From positions 1,377,501 to 1,441,500 of the forward strand of contig NZ_CP044126.1 in assembly GCF_016864575.1 (NCBI RefSeq): a stretch of 64,000 nucleotides of DNA, in the 5' to 3' direction. This stretch comes from Rhizobium sp. BG4. Its GTDB lineage: Bacteria; Pseudomonadota; Alphaproteobacteria; Rhizobiales; Rhizobiaceae. This document shows positions 28,965 to 37,636 of this stretch, in pieces (positions within the stretch are counted from its first letter, which is position 1; each line of letters starts with the position of its first letter). The notes beneath the pieces were generated by a model, which saw only the letters and a list, made by a program, of their open reading frames with translations, made no database searches and was not told the DNA's origin. The translations under genes and the position numbers were made by a program.

Positions 28965-29789
28965 ATGTCTTACAGATCAATCGAACGGATACTGATCGCC
29001 GCCGTCATCGTCATCATGGTCCTGTGGCTCGCCGTGCCTTTCGCAATGGCGCTTCTCTGGTCGCTCGTCGACCCGTCGCAGGCCTGGAGCTATCCGGATC
29101 TGCTGCCGCCGAAAATCTCCTTCGAGCGCTGGCTGGTGATCTGGAACACCACGTCGCTGCCGACGGCGATCCTCAACTCCTATTCGCTGGCGCCGCTCGC
29201 TGCGATCCTGACCGTGCTGATGGGCGCACCGACGGCTTTCGCCTTCGGCAGGCTGGACTTCCCGGGCAAGGCCCTGGCGCAGCTCCTGATGCTGCTGCCG
29301 CTCGTCATGCCGGGCTTCGTCGTCGCCATCTTCTTCGGGGCGCTGCTGTTTTCGCTCGGCTTCTTCGCCCGCTATCCGGCGATCCTGTTCGGCCAGGTGG
29401 TTCTCTTCCTGCCCTACGCCGTGCGGATCCTGACCGTGTCTTTCTCGCAGGTTCGCACCGATGTCGTGAATGCGGCGCGCGATCTCGGCGCCTCGCGGCT
29501 GGCGATCTTCCGTGTGGCTTACCTTCCGGTGCTGAAGCCGGGGATCATGGCAGCGCTGCTCATCGTCTTCATCATGTCGATCGAGGAATTCGCGCTCGCC
29601 TTCGTCGTCGGCTCGCCTGATTTCACGACGATCCCGACGATCCTCTATTCCTACATTGGCTACAACTTCATCCGCCCGAATGCCGCGGTTGTCGCCCTTA
29701 TCCTCGTCGTTCCAAACGTAATTCTGATGCTCATTTTGGAACGTCTTCTGCAATCGGCCAATCCGGCTTCCGTATCCGGCAAGGGCTGA
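28965..29789 (+). CDS. ABC transporter permease (second)
   Basis: The 274-residue PotC/UgpE-class permease begins with the membrane span ILIAAVIVIMVLWLAVPFAMALLW and has a coupling loop VNAARDLGASRLAIFRVAYLPVLKPGIMAALLIVF. It follows the first permease by four bases and precedes the binder by 25. Confidence 0.9.
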   Translation: MSYRSIERILIAAVIVIMVLWLAVPFAMALLWSLVDPSQAWSYPDLLPPKISFERWLVIWNTTSLPTAILNSYSLAPLAAILTVLMGAPTAFAFGRLDFPGKALAQLLMLLPLVMPGFVVAIFFGALLFSLGFFARYPAILFGQVVLFLPYAVRILTVSFSQVRTDVVNAARDLGASRLAIFRVAYLPVLKPGIMAALLIVFIMSIEEFALAFVVGSPDFTTIPTILYSYIGYNFIRPNAAVVALILVVPNVILMLILERLLQSANPASVSGKG

Positions 29790-29814
29790 TCCCCTAAAAC
29801 CCAAGGAGAACTAA

Positions 29815-30915
29815 ATGCTTCGCAAGCTAGTATTAGCAGCGGTTGTCGCGGCCGCTGGTTTCAGCTCCGCCCATGCCGACGATCTGCTCTCGAAAAAGTG
29901 GGACGACATCGTCACCCAGGCCAAGCAGGAAGGCGAACTGAACTGGTACGTCTGGTACAACCTGCCGGAATACCGCGAGTACGTGAAGAGCTTCGAGAAG
30001 GAATATGGCATCAAGGTCAATCTTCCTGAAGTCTCCAGCGCTGCCGACGCGCAGAAGAAGCTGCTTGCCGAAGCAGGCCGTGCGACCGGCGATATCGATG
30101 TCCTCGCCATGGGCGGCGACGCAACGAACGTCATCGACGTCACCAAGGTCTTTTACGGCCCGATCCTGAAGACGCTGCCCGATTCCGGCGATATCACCGA
30201 CAAGATCAACGGCGGCGACGGCAAGGGCTATTCCATCGCCTACTGGGGCAACCAGACCGGCATTGCCTACGACAGCAATCGCGTCGACGCCGCTACCCTG
30301 CCGCAGACGCTCGACGAGCTGTCCGCCTGGATGGAAAAGAACCCGGGCCAGCTCGGCTTCAACTATCTGAACGGCGGCGCCGGCCAGTCCTTCCTGCACA
30401 ATGTCGGCCGCAACGTCCTGGGCGTCACGCCGGATACCAAGCTTTCCACGACGCCTGACATGCAGCCGGTCTGGGACTGGTTCAACAAGCGGAAGGATCA
30501 GTTCGTGATCACCGCTTCGAATGCCGACAGCATGACCCGCATCAACAGCGGCGAATTCCTGCTCGTTCCGGCCTGGGAAGACAATCTCTTCTCGCTGATC
30601 AAGAAGAACGAAGTCGGCAGCCACATCAAGATCTACCTGCCGAAGTGGGGCATGAACGGCGGCGGCAACATCGTCGCGATCCCGGCAAACTCGGGCCACA
30701 AGGCGGCGGCCATGGTGTTCATCTCCTGGCTGACCTCCGCCAAGGTCCAGAGCGATTTCTCCAAGCTCTACGGTGCATCGCCGACCAATACCAAGGCTGA
30801 CTTCAGCCAGGGTCTGATCCCGGCTGACCAGCGTCAGTACACGCGCTCCTGGACCCAGCCTCTGCCGCGCGACGAAGTTCTCGGCGGCTTCGCCAAGAAC
30901 GTGGTCGAAAACTGA
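29815..30915 (+). CDS. ABC transporter extracellular binding protein, family 1
   Basis: The 366-residue secreted binder has a signal peptide ending FSSAHA-D (residue 22). The mature protein has EGELNWYVWYNLPEYREYVKSFEKEYGIKVNLPE and IAYWGNQTGIAYDSNRVD, typical of spermidine/iron-type binders. AAGGAGAA precedes ATG 29815. It is followed by a perfect hairpin and then a glycerophosphodiester phosphodiesterase, hinting at glycerophosphodiesters as ligand. That is an inference. Confidence 0.92.
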   Translation: MLRKLVLAAVVAAAGFSSAHADDLLSKKWDDIVTQAKQEGELNWYVWYNLPEYREYVKSFEKEYGIKVNLPEVSSAADAQKKLLAEAGRATGDIDVLAMGGDATNVIDVTKVFYGPILKTLPDSGDITDKINGGDGKGYSIAYWGNQTGIAYDSNRVDAATLPQTLDELSAWMEKNPGQLGFNYLNGGAGQSFLHNVGRNVLGVTPDTKLSTTPDMQPVWDWFNKRKDQFVITASNADSMTRINSGEFLLVPAWEDNLFSLIKKNEVGSHIKIYLPKWGMNGGGNIVAIPANSGHKAAAMVFISWLTSAKVQSDFSKLYGASPTNTKADFSQGLIPADQRQYTRSWTQPLPRDEVLGGFAKNVVEN

Positions 30916-30927
30916 TTTGCAATTTGG

Positions 30928-30947
30928 CCCAGCGCGTCAGCGCTGGG
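30928..30947 (+). other. Intercistronic hairpin after binding-protein gene
   Basis: CCCAGCGC and GCGCTGGG with a GTCA loop lie 12 bases after the stop at 30915, followed by TCTTCCTGTCC. It is probably an mRNA-stabilising structure or a weak terminator limiting expression of the downstream enzyme genes. Confidence 0.65.
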
Positions 30948-30977
30948 TCTTCCTGTCCTATCCGAAAGAAAAACAAG

Positions 30978-31718
30978 ATGCCCCTTATCCTTCCCGCACG
31001 GGCGCCAGGCCCGCTGATCGCCCATCGCGGTGCCTCCGCCAGCGCTCCCGAAAACACCATCGTCGCCTACCAGCTGGCGGCCGATAGCGGCTTTCCGTGG
31101 ATCGAGGTCGACACGCAGATCACCCGCGACGGCCACCCTGTCATGATGCACGACTTCACCATCGACCGGACGACGACGGGGAAGGGGCATGTCTGCAACC
31201 TGACGCTCGCCGAGCTCCAGGCCTTCGATGCCAATACGCGTTTTCCCGAATTCGGACCGCAGAAGGTTCCGACGCTCGAGGAGACGATCGATTGCGTTCT
31301 GAAAAACGACCTCGGCCTCGTCCTCGAGATTAAGCCGATCTGGGGTTCCGATATCGAGCATGCCCGGGCAGTTGCGAAAGTGGTCGAAGCCCGCTGGCCG
31401 CGTGAGAACGACAAACTGGTCATTTCCAGCTTCTCCTCCTCCTGCCTGATCGAAATGCACCGTCTGCTGCCTTGGGCATGCCTGGCGCTGGCCGCGGAAG
31501 TCGTCCCGTCCGATCCCGCCGCCTACATGAAGATGCTCGGCATTTCGGCATTCCACTTCAACTACGGCTTCGCTCTCACGCAGGGCTTCGACGGCCTGCT
31601 GGAAACCGGCGCGCATGTCGCCGTCGCGACGGTCAACGATCCGCAGACCGCGAGGACGCTGCTCGACAAGGGCGTCCACGGCGTCATGACCGACCGCGTT
31701 GATCTGTTCGGGGGCTGA
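30978..31718 (+). CDS. Glycerophosphodiester phosphodiesterase
   Basis: The 246-residue GDPD-domain protein has the catalytic start IAHRGASASAPENTIVAY (His-Arg at about 14-15), the metal residues in WIEVDTQITRDGHPVMMHD, and EIKPIW and VMTDRVDLF. It hydrolyses glycerophosphodiesters to glycerol-3-phosphate and an alcohol. No signal peptide is seen, so it should be cytoplasmic and act on the imported substrate. ATG 30978 is used; a longer frame upstream would run through the intercistronic hairpin. The next gene encodes an inositol-monophosphatase-like enzyme. Confidence 0.92.
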   Translation: MPLILPARAPGPLIAHRGASASAPENTIVAYQLAADSGFPWIEVDTQITRDGHPVMMHDFTIDRTTTGKGHVCNLTLAELQAFDANTRFPEFGPQKVPTLEETIDCVLKNDLGLVLEIKPIWGSDIEHARAVAKVVEARWPRENDKLVISSFSSSCLIEMHRLLPWACLALAAEVVPSDPAAYMKMLGISAFHFNYGFALTQGFDGLLETGAHVAVATVNDPQTARTLLDKGVHGVMTDRVDLFGG

Positions 31719-31726
31719 ATAGGTCG

Positions 31727-32461
31727 ATGGTCGCGAATGAACGATTGGAATTGCTTTCCAGGCTTATTTCCGACGCAACGGTCATGGCGACGGGCTGGTA
31801 TCAGAACCGTCACATGCTCGCCGTCAGCGAAAAAGAGGGAAAGCAGTATGTCAGCGCCGCCGATCTGGCGATCGAGGGCGCGATCCGGGAACTGATCCAC
31901 GCATCCTTTCCTGACGATGCGATCCTCGGAGAAGAGGGCGGCGGCGAGCTTTCCGGCGTCACCTGGGTCATCGACCCGATCGACGGCACCTCCAACTTCC
32001 TGAATGGCCTGCCGCTCTGGGGCGTTTCGATCGGCGTGATGCTCGACCGGGAGCCGGTGCTGGGTGCGATCTCGCTCCCGTTGCTCGGCCTCCAGCTGGT
32101 CGGCGGGCCACGCCATCAGGTCTCCGGGCTTAAGGGCGTGGGCAGCGTTCCCCCACCGATCCCGACCATGGCCGTCGGCTGGAATGCCGGATTGTCAGAG
32201 GAAGAAGAACGCCGCCAGATCACCGCGATCAGAGCCGCCGGCTTCGAAACCGTCGGTTACCGCTGTGCTTCCGCGTCCCTCTACTTCGCAATCACCGGCT
32301 CTCTGTCCGGCTATTACGAAAAGGGACTGAAGCTGTGGGACCTAGCTGCGGCCATCGCGCTTTGCGCCGGCGCCGGGGTGCCGTCCGCGGTCGACTGGCC
32401 GGATGGGGATGAGCCGTTCGTCCTGAAGGTCGGCGCTGCCGTCTCCGTTCCGGGCCTGTGA
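31727..32461 (+). CDS. Inositol-monophosphatase-family protein
   Basis: The 244-residue protein has the lithium-sensitive phosphatase motifs: ILGEEGGG (metal Glu pair, about 66-73), WVIDPIDGTSNFLNGLP (about 80-96, DPIDGT metal site) and LKLWDLAAAIALCAGAGV (about 203-220, WDxAA motif). It acts on inositol monophosphate, 3'-phosphoadenosine 5'-phosphate or related sugar phosphates. It begins nine bases after the phosphodiesterase, suggesting sequential breakdown of an imported phosphodiester, for example glycerophosphoinositol. Confidence 0.92.
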   Translation: MVANERLELLSRLISDATVMATGWYQNRHMLAVSEKEGKQYVSAADLAIEGAIRELIHASFPDDAILGEEGGGELSGVTWVIDPIDGTSNFLNGLPLWGVSIGVMLDREPVLGAISLPLLGLQLVGGPRHQVSGLKGVGSVPPPIPTMAVGWNAGLSEEEERRQITAIRAAGFETVGYRCASASLYFAITGSLSGYYEKGLKLWDLAAAIALCAGAGVPSAVDWPDGDEPFVLKVGAAVSVPGL

Positions 32462-32519
32462 CATCAAGCGAGGCGCCGGGGCTCCTGATCTCAAGATTTG
32501 AAGGAGAGGCGGGCAAGAG

Positions 32520-33083
32520 ATGTACCGCTTACCAAGCAACGATCATATCCGCCGCCGGAAGCCCGATCCCCATGCGGCGGCTTCCGGCGGCGAAGCCTTG
32601 CAATATGGCGCGATATGCCTGCGGGTGGTCGCCGACGGCGGCGCGTTTCTGCCCGAGGTGCTGCTGATCACCAGCCGCGATACCGGCCGCTGGGTGATCC
32701 CGAAAGGGTGGGGCAAAGCGAAGAAGATGTCCTTCGAGGTTGCAAAGGAAGAGGCCTGGGAAGAGGCCGGGGTCAGGGGGCGCGTCTGGAAAAAGGCGCT
32801 CGGCTCCTACCGCTACGGCAAAGTCCTGGAGGATGGCGCCGTCGTTCAGGCCCGGGTCAAGGTGCATCTGATACTGGTCTCCCGGATCGAAGAACGCTTC
32901 CCTGAAAAGGGCCAGCGGACGTGCCGATGGTTCGTTCCAGCGGAAGCGGCGGATGCCGTCAGGGAGCCGGAACTGAAACGTCTCTTCGCTCTGGTGCCGT
33001 CCGAGGTTGCGAAGCTCGTTCGCCGCTCCAAGCGTGTCAAAAGCTTCTTCCGTTCGCTGGCACCGGACACTCTTCCAGAGTAG
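32520..33083 (+). CDS. Nudix hydrolase
   Basis: The 187-residue protein is of the diphosphoinositol-polyphosphate-phosphohydrolase-like branch common in alphaproteobacteria. The Nudix helix reads GWGKAKKMSFEVAKEEAWEEAGV (about 58-80): the EExG core is kept, but the usual Arg of REUxEExGU is Glu and the first conserved Glu is Lys. IPKGWG before the helix is typical. It lies 58 bases after the phosphatase gene and before a strong terminator, so it may close this operon. The substrate is unknown. Confidence 0.88.
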   Translation: MYRLPSNDHIRRRKPDPHAAASGGEALQYGAICLRVVADGGAFLPEVLLITSRDTGRWVIPKGWGKAKKMSFEVAKEEAWEEAGVRGRVWKKALGSYRYGKVLEDGAVVQARVKVHLILVSRIEERFPEKGQRTCRWFVPAEAADAVREPELKRLFALVPSEVAKLVRRSKRVKSFFRSLAPDTLPE

Positions 33084-33124
33084 GCGCGCGCCTCTCCGAT
33101 CCCTCACATCGACGTTCCCTCAGA

Positions 33125-33156
33125 AGCTCCCCGGCCAGCCCGCCGGGGAGCTTTTT
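33125..33156 (+). terminator. Rho-independent terminator after Nudix gene
   Basis: AGCTCCCCGG pairs with CCGGGGAGCT across an eight-base loop and is followed by TTTTTG. It lies 42 bases after the Nudix stop codon. Confidence 0.9.
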
Positions 33157-33274
33157 GCGTTCGTTCCGGCGTGAAAGTGCGGTGGTGCGTGCCGCCAATC
33201 CGGACTGCGGCGATCGGGCGCAAGGCCTGATGACCCGCTGCACATAAAAATTTCCGTCTTTGCCGCTCACAAAA

Positions 33275-33296
33275 AAGCCAATGGCATCATTGGCTT
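33275..33296 (-). terminator. Hairpin resembling a minus-strand terminator
   Basis: Perfect nine-base arms AAGCCAATG and CATTGGCTT have a four-base loop. A-tract 33271-33276 becomes a U run on the minus strand, so it would stop minus-strand transcripts coming from the operator region at 33312. No minus-strand gene is seen there. It may insulate the two operons. Confidence 0.5.
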
Positions 33297-33311
33297 CGAT
33301 TGTTTTAGTAT

Positions 33312-33354
33312 AATTTGTCATCTAGTGACAAATTATTTTGTTTATTGACAAATT
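33312..33354. promoter_or_regulatory. GntR-like palindromic operator plus half-site
   Basis: Nine-base arms AATTTGTCA and TGACAAATT are separated by TCTAG (33312-33334), and a further TTGACAAATT lies at 33345-33354. The region is strongly AT-rich and lies about 150 bases before the binder gene at 33503. The TTGTCA/TGACAA symmetry suits a FadR-type GntR dimer, but no GntR gene is in the window; the local IclR may be the user. Confidence 0.5.
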
Positions 33355-33502
33355 AAAACGCCAGGAGCTTTATCCCGTCAGGCTCTGAGGACTGGAGCAT
33401 GGGCGCTGCCTTCTGGCGTTCCTGCGCAAGTTCATCAGCCTTTCTCAGGGAGATGGATCCACGGCAGTGGGTCCCGAGGTTCATTCATCGGGAGGTGAGA
33501 CA

Positions 33503-34630
33503 GTGCTACTCAGAAATATTCTGTTCGGAATTTCAGTTTCGGCGGCTTCGGTCGCGATCGGCCTGACGGCCGCGCAGGCGCAGACCCTGCCGGACTACTA
33601 TCCGAGCTCCTACAATCAGATCGTCGAGGCTTCGAAGGCCGAAGGTTCGCTGCTCGTGCAGTCGAATGTCGGGCAGCCGAACTGGAAGCCGATCCTGGAA
33701 GCCTTCGCCAAGGAATATCCGTGGATCAAGGTGCAGACGCTGGATCTCAGCGGCACCGAAGTGTTCGAGCGCTATTATGCCGAACAGGCTGCCGGCTCCA
33801 GCGAAGCCGATATCATTCTCGCGGCATCGGGCGCCGCCTGGGCCGATTTCATCGCCAAGGGCAATGTCGTGCCTTACGAGTCGCCGGAAGCTTCGAAGGT
33901 TCCGGACTGGTCGAAGCCGGTTCCCGGCGTCTACACGATCTCGGTCGATCCCTCGGTCATCGTCTATAACAAGCGTGTCCTGAAGGAATCCGAGTATCCG
34001 ACGTCGATCAGCGATCTGGCCAAGCTGGTCCAGGCCAATCCGGGCAAGTTCACCAAGCGCCTGGCAACGATCGAGCCCTTCGGCTCCTCGGCGAAGGAAT
34101 CGCAGGAAACCCACTATCTGCACCATGTCGGCCTCGACAAGGCGCTTGCCAACTTCTCGATCCTCGGCCCGGTTGCCGATCTTCAGCGTTCGGGCGGCCC
34201 GGTTTTCGAAAAGATCCTGACGGGTGAATATGTCGCCGGCTGGGACCTGTCGGCCGTCCAGCTCGTGCCGTTCCTGCGCGATCCGGCGCGCGCCAGCATC
34301 ATCGGCTTTGCCCTTCCGAAGGACGGTCTGGTGATGTCGACCCGCTACTACTCGATCGCCAAGACGACGAAGCATCCGAATGCCGCCAAGCTGCTGGTTG
34401 ACTTCATCATCTCCAAGAAGGGCCAGGAAGCCGTCAGCGCCGGCGGTCTGATCCCCTACCGCTCCGGCATCGACATCCCGGCAGGCGTCTACGACTTCAC
34501 CTATGACAAGATCGTCAAGGAAGTCGGCGAGCAGAACATCGTCCAGACCTCGCTCGACAAGAACCTCATCACCGCACCGCCGGAATATCTCGAAAAGGTC
34601 AACGCCGCTTTCGGGATCAAGAAGAAGTAA
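33503..34630 (+). CDS. ABC transporter extracellular binding protein (iron(III)/family 1 type)
   Basis: The 375-residue secreted binder begins at GTG 33503, which has a near-perfect ribosome site GGAGGTGA just upstream; an in-frame GTG at 33467 lacks one. The signal peptide ends TAAQAQ-T. The mature part shows EASKAEGSLLVQSNVGQPNWKPILEAFAKEYPWIKVQ and YYAEQAAGSSEADIILA, as in FbpA-like binders that often bind organic acids or phosphates rather than iron. It heads an operon with a two-domain permease, an ATPase and an enolase-superfamily enzyme, suggesting a sugar acid ligand. Confidence 0.92.
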   Translation: MLLRNILFGISVSAASVAIGLTAAQAQTLPDYYPSSYNQIVEASKAEGSLLVQSNVGQPNWKPILEAFAKEYPWIKVQTLDLSGTEVFERYYAEQAAGSSEADIILAASGAAWADFIAKGNVVPYESPEASKVPDWSKPVPGVYTISVDPSVIVYNKRVLKESEYPTSISDLAKLVQANPGKFTKRLATIEPFGSSAKESQETHYLHHVGLDKALANFSILGPVADLQRSGGPVFEKILTGEYVAGWDLSAVQLVPFLRDPARASIIGFALPKDGLVMSTRYYSIAKTTKHPNAAKLLVDFIISKKGQEAVSAGGLIPYRSGIDIPAGVYDFTYDKIVKEVGEQNIVQTSLDKNLITAPPEYLEKVNAAFGIKKK

Positions 34631-34661
34631 CTCGGCAAAGCGCCGACTGCATCTCCAATAT

Positions 34662-34685
34662 GGAGGCCGGCTCCTCCCGGCCTCC
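34662..34685 (+). other. Intercistronic hairpin after binding-protein gene
   Basis: GGAGGCCGG and CCGGCCTCC form a perfect nine-base stem with a six-base loop, followed by TGTTTG. It lies 31 bases after the binder stop and 20 before the permease start. Confidence 0.65.
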
Positions 34686-34704
34686 TGTTTGAAGGAATGA
34701 GGAA

Positions 34705-36449
34705 GTGACCTTAGCCACTGAACACGATGCGGCAGCCGGCCCGGCCCTTGGCGGCGGTTCGCGTCTCCTGCGAAGAATACTGAACGAGCGATCGCTGATC
34801 ATAAAGGTCATCTGGGCAGCCCTGCTGTTCGTGCTCTTGGTCTCGCCGATGATCCCGATCATCTACCAGGGCTTCCTGGACAAGGCGCTCTATGAAGAGG
34901 GCGCGAACTACACCCTCAAGAATTTCACCGATCTGTTCGGCGATCCCGAATTTGCCGATGCCATGCTGAACACGCTCTACATCGCGGTGCTGGGCACGCT
35001 GTTCTCGACCTCGATCGGTTTCCTCGCCGCGCTCTTCCTCGACAGGTTCGCCCTGCCGTTCCAGCGCACGCTCCGGCTCCTCTTCCTGTCGCCGATGTTC
35101 CTCTCGTCGCTGATCCTCGCATTCGCTTGGTCGATGATGTACAGCCCGACCGGCTTCATCGCGCTGGCACTGCAGGATGCGACCGGCCTTGGATTGCCGA
35201 ACCTGAATTCGCTCGGTGGCATCACTCTGCTCGCCGGCGTATCGGCTGCGCCGATCAGCTACATCTATTTCTCCTCGGCGATGATGAACATCCCGAACAC
35301 GCTGGAGCTCGCCGCCCGCGCTGCTGGCGCAACGCCCCTCCAGGCGATCCGGAGCGTCGTCGTGCCGCTGCTGATGCCGTCGCTGCTTTACTGCCTGATG
35401 CTCAACTTCGTCCTGAAGCTCGACCTGCTCGCCGTGCCGCTGGTTCTCGGCGTGCCCGCCCGCATCGAGGTGCTCTCCACCTATCTCTACGACAAGGGCC
35501 TGACGTCAGCCCGGGTGGACTACGGCCTCGTCAGCGCCGCCGCCATCGTGATGCTGCTGCTGGTGCAGTTCTTCGTCTACGCCCAGAAATTCATTCTCGG
35601 CGATACCCGCAAGTACAACACGATCGGCGGCAAGGCCGGGCGCCAGACGCTGATCCCGATGGGCATGTGGGGATGGGTGATTGCCGCGGTGATGTTCGTT
35701 TACTGCATGCTGACCGCGATCCTGCCCTGCATGTTCCTGATCCTCAGGTCCTTCACCTCGTTCCTGTCGCCCTACATGCCGATCAGCGAGGTGCTGACGC
35801 TCGACAATTTCCGGCTGGTCTTCGGCTATCAGGATTATATCAACAGCATCTACAACACGCTGATCATCGCCAGCGGCGGCGGCGCACTTGCCGTGCTGAT
35901 CACCTTCATCAGCACCATCGTCGCCTACCGCTCGCCGAACCTGCTGCGCTCGTTCACCGAGCAGACGGCCTTCATTCCGAAGGCGATCCCCGGTCTCGTC
36001 GTCGGTATCGGCATCTTCTACGCCACTGTGATCATTCCCGGCAGCGGCTTCCTGCGCGGCAGCCTGCTGATCCTGGTGATCGCCTATGTGATCCGCTATT
36101 TCCCGACGGGCTTCGCATCGGTCTCGCCGGCCTTCCAGCAGATCTCCACCGATCTCGAAAAAGCCGTCCGTGTCTCCGGCGGTTCGGAATGGCGCTCCTA
36201 TGTCGCCGTCACCTTCCCGCTGCTGCGGCCGGCGCTGTTTCCTGCTTCCTGCTCTACTTCGTGCAGTTCTTCAAGGAATACGCCGCGGCATCCTTCCTGT
36301 TCGGACCGAACACCGCCGTCATCGGCACGACGATGCTGCAGCTCAACGTGATGGGCAATTACGGGCCGGTCGCCGCGCTTTCGGCAATTACGCTGGCGCT
36401 GACGCTGCCGATCGCGATCCTCATCCACTACAAGAAAAGAGAGGCCTGA
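34705..36449 (+). pseudogene. Two-domain ABC permease (FbpB type), frameshifted near its C-terminus
   Basis: The GTG-started frame encodes a double permease of about 580 residues, with two sets of membrane spans and two coupling loops: ELAARAAGATPLQAIRSVVVPLLMPS and DLEKAVRVSGGSEWRSYVAVTFPLLRPALF. Right after RPALF (near 36240) the frame breaks and ends wrongly at 36351. The next frame continues CFLLYFVQFFKEYAAASFLFGPNTAVIGTTMLQL to IHYKKREA at 36449, one base before the ATPase gene. Adding one T to TTT at 36238-36240 restores a continuous protein. As written the last membrane spans are lost; a homopolymer sequencing error is likely. Confidence 0.88.
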
Positions 36450-36450
36450 C

Positions 36451-37545
36451 ATGAGCGTGGCTGTAAAACTGCAAGGCATTCGAAAAAGCTACGGCGCGCT
36501 CGAAATCCTCAAAGGGCTCGACCTCGACATTGCCGACGGCTCGTTCACCTCTCTGCTCGGCCCGAGCGGCTGCGGCAAGACGACCCTGCTCAACATGATC
36601 GGCGGTCTCGACCAGCCGACAAGCGGCGATATCCGCATCTACTCCGATGAGGTGTTCTCCAGGTCGAAGCTGATCAACGTGCCGATCGAGAAGCGCAATA
36701 TCGGCTTCGTCTTCCAGAACTACGCGCTCTGGCCGCATATGACGGTGCTGCAGAATGTGGGTTTCTCGCTGAAGCTCAGGGGCATCGCCAAGGCCGAGCG
36801 CGAGAAGCGCTCGCGTGAAATGCTCGAACGCCTCGAGCTGGCGCATCTGGCCGACCGCTATCCGTACCAGCTGTCGGGTGGGCAGCAGCAGCGCGTGGCG
36901 ATCGCCCGCGCGCTGGTCTATCAGCCCCGCCTTCTGCTGCTCGACGAGCCGCTGTCGAACCTCGATGCGCAGCTGCGCGAGCGGGCGCGGTCCTGGCTCA
37001 AGGATATCCACCAGTCCTTCAAGCTGACGACCATCCTCGTCACCCATGACCAGGTCGAGGCACTGTCGCTCAGCGATCAGGTCGTGCTGCTCAACAATGG
37101 CGGCATCGAGCAGAAGGGCAGCGCCACCGAGATCTACAGCCGGCCGGCAACGGTCTATGTCGCCGATTTCGTCGGCGGTTCCAACATCATCGGCGGCAAG
37201 CTCTCGGGCCTTTCCGGCCGGGACGAGGCCGCGGTCGCGACCGTTACCACGCCCGACGGGACGGCGATCACCGCGCGTTCCCACGCGGAGCTGACGGTCG
37301 GCATGCAGGCGAGCATCGCCGTGCGGCCGCAGAAGGTCATCCTCTCGACGAGCAAGGATGCCGGTGCGCGGGCAGGTTCGGTGATCGGCTTTGCGCCGCG
37401 CACGGTTCTCTATCACGGCGGCCAGTACGAGGTGATCGGCGACACGCCTTTCGGGCACCTGCGCGTGCTCTCGGAACATGAGCCTGCAGCGGACACGGCC
37501 TACGCCCTGCTTCCGACCGAAGACTGCCTCTGCGTCCCGGCCTGA
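36451..37545 (+). CDS. ABC transporter ATPase (iron(III)/spermidine type)
   Basis: The 364-residue importer ATPase has Walker A GPSGCGKTT at 37-45, signature LSGGQQQR, Walker B LLLLDEPLSNLDA, switch His in LVTHDQVEAL, and a C-terminal TOBE domain (SIAVRPQKVILS...YEVIGDTPFGHLRV). It starts one base after the restored permease stop and serves the same importer. Confidence 0.92.
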   Translation: MSVAVKLQGIRKSYGALEILKGLDLDIADGSFTSLLGPSGCGKTTLLNMIGGLDQPTSGDIRIYSDEVFSRSKLINVPIEKRNIGFVFQNYALWPHMTVLQNVGFSLKLRGIAKAEREKRSREMLERLELAHLADRYPYQLSGGQQQRVAIARALVYQPRLLLLDEPLSNLDAQLRERARSWLKDIHQSFKLTTILVTHDQVEALSLSDQVVLLNNGGIEQKGSATEIYSRPATVYVADFVGGSNIIGGKLSGLSGRDEAAVATVTTPDGTAITARSHAELTVGMQASIAVRPQKVILSTSKDAGARAGSVIGFAPRTVLYHGGQYEVIGDTPFGHLRVLSEHEPAADTAYALLPTEDCLCVPA

Positions 37546-37636
37546 AGGCCGGACGCCGCTTACAATTTCCCGACCGGCTTCGCAGTTCACCCGGCTGCCC
37601 AAGCCAGTCCAGCATGCAATTCAGATGGAGCAAATA

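Noticed and set aside
33037..33321. Minus-strand frame starting inside the operator region
   Set aside because: Its start overlaps the palindrome at 33312, and its body runs through two hairpins into the end of the Nudix gene. The first 30 codons look ordinary, but the whole is best explained as non-coding.
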